Source: Mycoplasmatota bacterium
GTDB taxonomy: Bacteria; Bacillota_I; Bacilli_A; MAG-NZ
NCBI GenBank assembly: GCA_018394315.1
Contig: CP074575.1
Location: forward strand, 1,052,615 to 1,116,614
Direction of reading: 5' to 3'
DNA length: 64,000 nucleotides
This document shows positions 9,205-16,049 of the stretch, piece by piece. The position numbers were made by a program, and so were the translations under genes. How positions within the stretch are numbered: position 1 is the stretch's first letter; each line of letters opens with the position of its first letter. The notes under the pieces were generated by a model. That model searched no databases, was not told where the DNA came from, and saw nothing but the letters and a program-made list of their open reading frames with translations.

Positions 9205-9371
9205 ACATCACTGAGCAAGAGATAATAGAAAATATAGAGGAGAATCTAGAAAAGATTAAAAACATAGGAGGGCTTACATTGTCTGATATAGAATGTCGCC
9301 TTGAATATGACGATGGGTGGTATGTTGTAGAAATAAACAGTGAAGTAATCATTTCTCGACATTCCTTATAA
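9183..9371 (+). CDS. Small acidic protein overlapping the upstream gene
   Basis: 62 residues, acidic, no membrane helix. The ATG has an AGGA site 6 bases upstream inside the preceding gene. It encodes an acidic helix (EQEIIENIEENLEKIKNIGG) then a predicted beta hairpin (CRLEYDDGWYVVEIN). It may be the partner of the 234-residue protein. Alternatively the two frames are one gene split by a frameshift in the overlap. Confidence 0.5.
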   Translation: MRVISILNITEQEIIENIEENLEKIKNIGGLTLSDIECRLEYDDGWYVVEINSEVIISRHSL

Positions 9372-9401
9372 AATTCAAAATACTCATTATGGATATAAAA
9401 A

Positions 9402-9430
9402 TAATCTGGAGAAATCGGATTACTTTTTTT
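9402..9430 (+). terminator. Rho-independent terminator
   Basis: TAATC pairs with GATTA across an 11-base loop and is followed by seven T residues. It ends the 8500-9371 gene pair and is immediately followed by the first copy of a three-copy intergenic repeat. Confidence 0.6.
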
Positions 9431-9466
9431 GGAGTAAGAATCTGTCTTTCTAGAAAGTATAATGGA
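9431..9466 (+). repeat. Module-end repeat, copy 1
   Basis: Reads GGAGTAAGAATCTGTC ... CTAGAAAGTATAATGG. Related copies at 15857-15892 and 18745-18780 likewise start directly after a terminator T-run. The consensus is about GAGAGTAAGAATCTGTC, then CTAAAA, then GTATAATGG. Confidence 0.6.
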
Positions 9467-9536
9467 TGTATAGTGATGATAATCACCCTAGATAGATATT
9501 TGAAAAGTTGATGGTGAATTAAGTAGAAATTTGATT

Positions 9537-9566
9537 GGCGTGGGTTCAAATCTCACATGTTTCGTC
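9537..9566 (+). other. tRNA-like 3' fragment (possible attachment-site remnant)
   Basis: GTGGG-TTCAAAT-CTCAC is a 5-bp T-arm with a canonical seven-base loop, followed by a stretch that could be a decayed acceptor strand (ATGTTTC) and GTCA. No upstream tRNA body is present. Such fragments are commonly left where an element integrated into a tRNA or tmRNA gene. Weak, but it stands about 105 bases after a module-end repeat, as the ssrA-like copy at 18.9 kb does. Confidence 0.35.
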
Positions 9567-9572
9567 ATTTAA

Positions 9573-9773
9573 ATTAATATTGCAAACGTTCAGAGCGTTT
9601 GTTATCCTATATGTGATCACACAGTCAAAAATTTAAATATTGATGGTATAAAGTTATGTACTGTATGTGGAGATTACCTCATAAAAAGAAAAGGACGATA
9701 TGGATATTTTTATGGATGTAACTCATTTAAGTATGAGGTTTGTAATTACACCATTAATGTAAAAAATACATAA
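9573..9773 (+). pseudogene. Zinc-ribbon (topoisomerase-type) C-terminal fragment
   Basis: An open frame without an ATG, 66 codons long. It encodes CTVCGDYLIKRKGRYGYFYG followed by C and, nine residues later, a fourth C and NYT. This is the C-x2-C ... RxGRYGxFxGC ... CxYT pattern of the topoisomerase I C4 zinc ribbon, which also ends several nuclease and DUF2726-type proteins. Only the C-terminal domain remains, beginning just after the tRNA-like fragment and stopping before the IS6 element. Evidently a truncated relic of a larger nucleic-acid-binding protein. Confidence 0.6.
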
Positions 9774-9850
9774 TGTTATAGAAAATGCGACTTTTATAAG
9801 TTGCCTTTATTCTGACTAATTTAGCGTGTAAGAGAATATACAGAATTATT

Positions 9851-10690
9851 GGTTCTGTTGCAAAAACAGAGCCTTTCTTATGTAAGGTAAAATAATATCT
9901 TTGATTGGTGTGCTTTATGCAACTTGAAATATCTGATTGATCAAATTGATCTCATCAGATACTAATGAAGTATTAGCTTGTCTCTTTCGAATCATGTTCA
10001 TTGATTCGATTCCTTGGATGGTGGAACAAGCTGATTTAAAGTGTTTAAAACCGGGGACATTATTGGTGACACGTTTGATATGTCGATGATCTTGCTCAAT
10101 AATGTTATTCATATATTTGGATGAACGATGTTTAGTTGAAGACGCTAATCTATTTAGTCTCATTTCATTCTTTATCGCTTTAATCGTTGCCCAGTGTTTA
10201 TCAGTAGTTATAACTCTAGGATTAGAGTTATGTGGGGAACGGAGTGCTTTTCTAAAAAACTTCTTAGCCGCATATCTATCACGCTTTTTAGATATCCAAA
10301 AGTCAATTGTGTCTCCATGTTGATCAACTGCACGATATAGATATGTCCAGTTTCCATTCACTTTTATATAAGTTTCATCAACTCTCCACGAATCACTAGT
10401 TCTTTTGAGATGCTTTCTTAACCCACGATTAAGGATTGGTGAATACTCAATCACCCATCTGTAGATAGTTGTATGATTGAGAAAGAGACCTCTTTCTTCC
10501 ATTATTTCTTGCAAGTTTCTGTAAGATAGCGGATACTTCAAGTACCATCTAACACAAAGAATGATAATTTCGGTTTCAAAGTGTTTCCACTTGAATATGT
10601 TCTTGTTCATAAATAATCCCCAGTTTATTTTAATATTGAGTTATAATTATAACATAAGAAGGTTACCGATAGAATTTTTGCAACAGAACC
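9851..10690 (-). mobile_element. IS6-family insertion sequence
   Basis: 840 bp bounded by perfect 16-bp inverted repeats GGTTCTGTTGCAAAAA, the classic IS6/IS26-like terminus. One intact transposase gene on the minus strand. The 8-base flanks (GAATTATT and GTATTTTT) do not form a target duplication, which is common when IS6 elements have mediated deletions or replicative rearrangements. Confidence 0.93.
9915..10610 (-). CDS. IS6-family DDE transposase
   Basis: 231 residues, normal length for the family. It contains an N-terminal helix-turn-helix region (LSYRNLQEIMEERG, TTIYRWV) and the DDE catalytic residues in WRVDETYI, VITTDKHWA and NNIIEQDHRHIK, with the conserved Lys/Arg after Glu. It catalyses replicative (copy-in) transposition of its element. 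Apparently intact; only degraded ends of relatives are found at 34.55 and 46.4 kb. Confidence 0.93.
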   Translation of the reverse strand: MNKNIFKWKHFETEIIILCVRWYLKYPLSYRNLQEIMEERGLFLNHTTIYRWVIEYSPILNRGLRKHLKRTSDSWRVDETYIKVNGNWTYLYRAVDQHGDTIDFWISKKRDRYAAKKFFRKALRSPHNSNPRVITTDKHWATIKAIKNEMRLNRLASSTKHRSSKYMNNIIEQDHRHIKRVTNNVPGFKHFKSACSTIQGIESMNMIRKRQANTSLVSDEINLINQIFQVA

Positions 10691-10861
10691 GTATTTTTTA
10701 GATGTGGTTCTGTAATCTTCGATAAGTAGTGTGTTCTTAAACATAAGTATATACACTCTATAAATACATTTTAAGAGTGTAGTTTTGTGTGATATAATAG
10801 AAAAAAGAGAAAAACAGTATACCTGTGGACTTATTGAACTAAAAAAATAAAGGGTGATTAT

Positions 10862-12142
10862 ATGACTACCATTAATTCAATTGAAGAACTTAAAGGAATT
10901 AATTTTGAACTAATTCCTGAAGATGATAAATGGAGTTTTGGAGAGAGCAAGGAGCATCCTATGCACAGAATCCATGCTTACCCTGCCAAATTTCCTGGTT
11001 TCATTGCCGAAAAGGCCATAGATTTCGCACTAGATAATGGAGTGGTTCTTGAAACTATTGCTGATACTTTTTGTGGGTGTGGTACTGTCGCACTTGCTGC
11101 TAAGCAAAGGAACTTCAATTTCTGGGGAGTTGACATCAATCCAGTTGCAACTTTAATTGCAAATTCTAAACTTCATGATTATGATATTTTCAAAGTTGAA
11201 GAGTACTATAAAGAAATTAAATCAAATCTGCTGGGTAGCACTGAAAGTTTAAGTCAGTCCTCTAATAGTAGAATCCAGTATTGGTTTAACAAGAACACTA
11301 TTGGTGAACTTTCAAGACTTCTAGAATCCATAAATACAACTGCCCCTGAAGGAAAGTATAGAGATTTATTTTTGACTGTATACTCAAGTATTCTGAAAAC
11401 CACTTCTAAATGGTTATCAAAGTCAATCAAACCTCAAGTAGATCCTAATAAAATCATCATAAAAGTGACAGATGCATTTGAAAGAAATTACAATAAAACC
11501 CTTAAGGCATTAAAGATTGCATCTGAGTCATCTTCGAATATTACTATAGAAACCAATAATTTTCTAAATACGAATTGTGTCGCACCTAAGATCGATTTAC
11601 TAGTTACAAGTCCTCCATACGTAACATCTTATGAGTATGCAGATTTGCACCAATTATCTACTCTTTGGCTCGGGTTTACAGAGGATTACAAAGAACTAAG
11701 GCAGGACACAATTGGTAGTTTGTACAAGAGTGGTTCCAGAGGCGATGTTCGTGAAGGTCGCTTGAATCAGACAGTGAAGCAAATGATTTTGAATTTAAAT
11801 GATACTAATATTTCAAAGACAAGAATCAATTCAATAATAACTTATTACTTAGACATGCAGAATGTAGTCAAAAAAATAGCAAGATCGATAAATAATAATG
11901 GAATGGTTGTGTTTGTCATTGGAGATACAGAATATAAGGGAATTAAAATAACAAACGCTAAGCATTTAGTAGAATGTCTTCTCTTAAACAACATTGCTGA
12001 TATAAAACTTGTAAAAAGGAAGATTTCAAATAAATCATTAACACCGTATAGAGATAAGAACGGGAGATTCACTAAAGATAAAAACGCAAGAAAGATTTAT
12101 AGCGAGGAATTTGTAGTTATTGGGAGGAAATTTGATGCCTAA
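10862..12142 (+). CDS. DNA methyltransferase (N6-adenine/N4-cytosine, TSPPY type)
   Basis: 426 residues. HPMHRIHAYPAKFP (32-45) is the motif X-like start of amino-methylases. DTFCGCGTVALAA (68-80) is the AdoMet-binding motif I and TSPPY (249-253) the catalytic motif IV. It would methylate an exocyclic amino group in DNA. Motif X-I-IV order fits the beta/N4C-like class; the target site cannot be read from the sequence. The gene overlaps the following GHKL gene by 8 bases and a TATAAT lies about 65 bases upstream. No restriction enzyme is adjacent; the partner genes are kinase-like and receiver-like, so modification may serve as self-marking in a phosphorelay-type defence system (inference). 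Confidence 0.8.
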   Translation: MTTINSIEELKGINFELIPEDDKWSFGESKEHPMHRIHAYPAKFPGFIAEKAIDFALDNGVVLETIADTFCGCGTVALAAKQRNFNFWGVDINPVATLIANSKLHDYDIFKVEEYYKEIKSNLLGSTESLSQSSNSRIQYWFNKNTIGELSRLLESINTTAPEGKYRDLFLTVYSSILKTTSKWLSKSIKPQVDPNKIIIKVTDAFERNYNKTLKALKIASESSSNITIETNNFLNTNCVAPKIDLLVTSPPYVTSYEYADLHQLSTLWLGFTEDYKELRQDTIGSLYKSGSRGDVREGRLNQTVKQMILNLNDTNISKTRINSIITYYLDMQNVVKKIARSINNNGMVVFVIGDTEYKGIKITNAKHLVECLLLNNIADIKLVKRKISNKSLTPYRDKNGRFTKDKNARKIYSEEFVVIGRKFDA

Positions 12143-14429
12143 GAAAAAGGAAGAATTACGCATGAGACCTTATGCAAGGTTGTTAACCATGCTAAGTGAG
12201 CAACTTATAAAGAATGAAATAATTGCATTATCAGAGTTAATCAAAAATGCTTATGATGCTGGTTCAAAGTGGGTCGAAGTAAATTTTGAAAATTTCGGGG
12301 AGAATTATGAAATTTTTGGAGATTCTCAAATTACTATTTCAGATACTGGTTGTGGAATGAATAAGGATATTATTGTAAACCATTTTATGAACCCTGCGAC
12401 ATCTGTGAAAAAACACTTGGATTCAAACTCTGAGAACAGAGTACCGCAGGGTGAAAAAGGAATTGGTAGATTCTCTATGTTCAAACTTGGTAACAAAGTA
12501 AATATCATTACTAAGACTATAGATGAAAACTTTGGACATAACTTAACATTTGACTTCTCTGACTATGATAACGAGTTTTTACAACAAAATGGGGAAGAAA
12601 AGGAAATCTATCTAGATTCCATCTATGCAGAATATGAAAAAATTTATAATGTCGAGATTCTGAAAAAGAATAAAGGTACAATAATAGAAATTACAGGAAT
12701 AAAAGGAAGTTGGAATTCTAAAAAGGTACGTGAGTTTGTAGATGAAATGGTAAGATTTATTCCTATAAAGTTTCAAGACAAAGAATCAAATAAAGTCAAA
12801 AAAAACACCTTTGAGATAAGATTGTTAAAGGATGGAATCAAGCTCAGAAATTTTGAAGAAGCTGCTAAGGAAATAAGAAACATCGTTGAGCACAAAGCAG
12901 TAATCAAAATTACAGATGGTTTCTATGATGAGAAGAAAAAAACAGTGAGCTTTAATTATCAAAAGGGAGACTCTATTGTTAGAAAAGGCTTTATCGACTT
13001 GGTCCCAAAAAGCAAAGATATTATGAGTAGGTCGCAACATTCTTTTACTGCGAAAATGCAAGGTCTTTCATTATACAGGGGAAGTTCGGTAATAAAGGAA
13101 CCGGTTTCAGACTATTTTGGGGAAGGTGAAACTACTTCATGTGGATCCTTTTCATTTAAATTTTATGTTTTTGATTTTTCAGGTACCCAATTGGATCCTT
13201 ACGGACTGAATAAGAATGAGAAAAATAGATTACGGAACCATAGAGTTTTCTTATATCGTGATGGGGTTAGAGTACAACCATATGGAGCAAGTGATGACGA
13301 CTGGTTAGAAATGGATAGAAGAAGAGCTGCAACTAAAGCTAGTGAGATTTTCAGTAATGATCAAATATTAGGAGAAATAGGTATCGGAAAATTCAGCAAT
13401 CCGAACTTAATAGATAAAACTAACAGAGAAGGTTTAATAACAGATGACGAGTCCTTTAAACAAATGATTACTCTTATAGGAGCATTTCTAAGTACCATAA
13501 GAGTAAGTTTGTATATGGAATATATTTACTCGAAGAACAAAAGAAAAGAAGAAGATAAAAAATCAAAACAAGCAAACTATACTATTGATTTGCAATACCT
13601 AGCGAATACTTTTAAAAGCGATAAACAATTATTAAAAAGAGTCAAAAACATCGAGGATGAGTTTCACAGACAAGACAAACAACACGCTAGTAGGATGAAG
13701 ATAGTAGAAAATCTAGCAGGAATTGGTCTGTCAGTGGAAATGGCAGCTCATGATACAAATTTGACAATTAGTAGATTAGTTGACAAAATTGGTTACCTGA
13801 GGAGTGAATTGGTACAAGCACCCTTAACAATAATGAATAATTTACATTCAATACAAGAAAGTGTAATTAGTGCAGAGGAAGGTGTGGCGCTTCTAAGAGA
13901 TAAGATGAAAAACATTGACCAACTATTTGCCTCTTCAAGTTCACGACCAAAAAATGTTAGGATAGAAGAAATCATACGTAAAGTTGAACTCATGTATGGA
14001 AAAAAACTACGAGATGCAGATATAGTTGTTAAGTATAATCTCATTGGGATATCACCACTCATTGTTAGGATTGTAGACGCATTTGTTTATCAAATATTCA
14101 TAAATTTATTTGACAATGCATGCTACTTTCTTGATGGTATAGAAGGTACAAAAATTATTACAATCACCCTAGATTCTGAAAGGCTAAAAGTTATTTTCTC
14201 AGACAATGGACCAGGTATATCTTCATTAGATAAACCTTTCGTATTCGATGCTTTTTACTCTACAAAAGGAGAAGAAGGAAAAGGTCTGGGGATGTATATT
14301 GCTAAGAGGTTGCTTGAAAGAGGAGAATTTAACATATATATACCTAGACTCGCAGAAGAAGTAATTCATGAAGGGGCTAATTTCGTAATAGATTTCGCAA
14401 AAAACAATGAAAGTGATGGTTCGTATTGA
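12135..14429 (+). CDS. Double-GHKL ATPase / histidine-kinase-like protein
   Basis: 764 residues from ATG 12135, which follows GGGAGGA inside the end of the methylase gene. The N-terminal GHKL (HSP90/MutL-type) ATPase has N box ELIKNAYDAG (34-43), DTGCGM (70-75) and GEKGIGRF (106-113). After a helical middle comes an H-box-like EMAAHDTNL with His539. A second, histidine-kinase-type ATPase domain follows, with N box NLFDNA (657-662), DNGPGI (690-695) and a GKGLGMYIAKRL lid. Cytosolic, with no membrane helix. It probably autophosphorylates or senses a ligand through the first domain and passes phosphate to the receiver-like protein encoded next. Two GHKL domains in one chain is unusual. Confidence 0.75.
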   Translation: MPKKKEELRMRPYARLLTMLSEQLIKNEIIALSELIKNAYDAGSKWVEVNFENFGENYEIFGDSQITISDTGCGMNKDIIVNHFMNPATSVKKHLDSNSENRVPQGEKGIGRFSMFKLGNKVNIITKTIDENFGHNLTFDFSDYDNEFLQQNGEEKEIYLDSIYAEYEKIYNVEILKKNKGTIIEITGIKGSWNSKKVREFVDEMVRFIPIKFQDKESNKVKKNTFEIRLLKDGIKLRNFEEAAKEIRNIVEHKAVIKITDGFYDEKKKTVSFNYQKGDSIVRKGFIDLVPKSKDIMSRSQHSFTAKMQGLSLYRGSSVIKEPVSDYFGEGETTSCGSFSFKFYVFDFSGTQLDPYGLNKNEKNRLRNHRVFLYRDGVRVQPYGASDDDWLEMDRRRAATKASEIFSNDQILGEIGIGKFSNPNLIDKTNREGLITDDESFKQMITLIGAFLSTIRVSLYMEYIYSKNKRKEEDKKSKQANYTIDLQYLANTFKSDKQLLKRVKNIEDEFHRQDKQHASRMKIVENLAGIGLSVEMAAHDTNLTISRLVDKIGYLRSELVQAPLTIMNNLHSIQESVISAEEGVALLRDKMKNIDQLFASSSSRPKNVRIEEIIRKVELMYGKKLRDADIVVKYNLIGISPLIVRIVDAFVYQIFINLFDNACYFLDGIEGTKIITITLDSERLKVIFSDNGPGISSLDKPFVFDAFYSTKGEEGKGLGMYIAKRLLERGEFNIYIPRLAEEVIHEGANFVIDFAKNNESDGSY

Positions 14430-15721
14430 TGAAGGTAGAAGATGTCAAAAATATTTCTGATATAATGAAGAAAGGATTAGTACTAATAGTCGATGATAAA
14501 GTCGGTGTTGAAGATTCATCTGATAGAGTAAATGCTATCGTGACAAGCCTTGAACAGACGAGTCTTTTATTGATTAAATTGAGGAATATTCCAGAACAAA
14601 AGACTGAATCATTCGCTAATTTGGCCTTCATTATTTTGGACTGGGAACTGAATCTGGATATTCCAGATGCTCCAGCTGGAGTAAATCTTAAACAGGATGT
14701 AAAAACCGTTGATAAAGGGGAGATTATAAAGTTTATCGACGAAATTTCTAACAAGTATTTCATTCCAATCTTTATTTTTACAGGACGTAGTAACAAGGAA
14801 ATTGAAGACATTAAAAAGGACATAGTTAATACAAGTTCATTTTATAGTGAAACCAACATAGAGGAAAGTAATCTCTTTATTAAAAATAAAGAAGAACTCC
14901 TGGAAGAAGGAGTGTTTGAAGTTTTCGACCAATGGTTAGTTGAAAATCCTGCAATATATTTAATGAAGGAGTATGAGAATACATTCTATAAATCAATACA
15001 TAATTTTTATAGATCTATGGTAGAGTCTCATAAATCATGGCCAATAGTTGCTTATAACACCATACTTGAGGATAATATTGAACCTCTCCCTGCTATGAAG
15101 GAGTTCTTGAGTAAATGTATTACTGCGCATTCTGGTGACTTTTCATTTAACAAAGATTTTTTTAGTATAGAGCCAACAGATCAGATTGAACAATTACAAA
15201 AAATATGGGAGAATATGAAGTTTATTACATATTCAGAAGAATATTTAGAAAATGTGGAATCTCAAACGTCAGGAGATATCTATGTGTTCAATGGTGAAGG
15301 AGGTGCCAGCAAAAGAAGGTATTTGATTAACATAACACCAGTATGTAACACTAGAAACGGCAAGATGCTCTATTTATTGGGTAAACGTAAAAATAAAACG
15401 GAGGAAGATGGTCTCCACAACGGTTCTATAATCGACAGAGCAAACGAAAAGACAATTCCTAATCTGCTAGATCAGAAATTTATCTCATTTGACTTTACAA
15501 AGTTTAATGTTTTCTTATTTGATGAAGGCTCAAATTTTAATAAAGTGACTATCCAAAAAAGAACTACAAAGAGAGTAGACGGAAAACCTGTAGTACAACT
15601 AGATAACCAGGAATATGTTTTAGTTGGAAGACTTATGGAGCCATATCTCTCGACTTTACAAAGGGCTAATTCTAATTACATTAGTAGAATTGGAACTCCA
15701 AGGTTGCCCAAAGTTTCATAA
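14429..15721 (+). CDS. Receiver-domain protein, partner of the double-GHKL kinase
   Basis: 430 residues; the ATG overlaps the kinase stop (TGATG), so expression is coupled. The N-terminal 130 residues look like a CheY receiver: acidic pair in VLIVDDKVG (Asp22/Asp23), phosphoacceptor Asp71 in FIILDWEL, and FIFTGRSN as the Thr-containing strand 4 (about 115-122). The remaining 300 residues are a mixed alpha/beta domain that I do not recognise, without helix-turn-helix or output enzyme motif. Presumably the C-terminal part is the effector or docking domain switched by phosphorylation. Confidence 0.65.
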   Translation: MKVEDVKNISDIMKKGLVLIVDDKVGVEDSSDRVNAIVTSLEQTSLLLIKLRNIPEQKTESFANLAFIILDWELNLDIPDAPAGVNLKQDVKTVDKGEIIKFIDEISNKYFIPIFIFTGRSNKEIEDIKKDIVNTSSFYSETNIEESNLFIKNKEELLEEGVFEVFDQWLVENPAIYLMKEYENTFYKSIHNFYRSMVESHKSWPIVAYNTILEDNIEPLPAMKEFLSKCITAHSGDFSFNKDFFSIEPTDQIEQLQKIWENMKFITYSEEYLENVESQTSGDIYVFNGEGGASKRRYLINITPVCNTRNGKMLYLLGKRKNKTEEDGLHNGSIIDRANEKTIPNLLDQKFISFDFTKFNVFLFDEGSNFNKVTIQKRTTKRVDGKPVVQLDNQEYVLVGRLMEPYLSTLQRANSNYISRIGTPRLPKVS

Positions 15722-15825
15722 TCTTAATTTGAAAGCTCACCGATTAAACCTTAGAATATGACAATAATTTAGGAAGTTACATTTGTTATTAATCTATCAT
15801 TAATATACATTTACTGTTATATTTA

Positions 15826-15854
15826 AAAATAATTGCTCTTATGCAATTATTTTT
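15826..15854 (+). terminator. Rho-independent terminator
   Basis: AAATAATTGC-TCTTAT-GCAATTATTTTT, a 10-bp perfect stem with T tail, about 105 bases after the receiver gene. It closes the methylase-kinase-receiver operon. Confidence 0.8.
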
Positions 15855-15856
15855 AT

Positions 15857-15892
15857 GAGAGTAAGAATCCGTCACCTAAAAAGTACAATGGG
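15857..15892 (+). repeat. Module-end repeat, copy 2
   Basis: GAGAGTAAGAATCCGTC ... CTAAAAAGTACAATGG, matching copies at 9431 and 18745, again directly after a terminator. A TATAAT at about 15975 lies downstream and probably drives the STAND gene. Confidence 0.6.
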
Positions 15893-16049
15893 GGTAGGTA
15901 GAGGTCTTTTATGATGCAGCATTTCATTAAAGTGACGATTTTTACGCACGGTAAGTACTGATACTGATAGGATGTGATATAATTTAGACAACAATTCTTG
16001 TAACTGTGGATGTTTGAATTTATTGTCTTATCAAGTAGGAGGAAGAACA

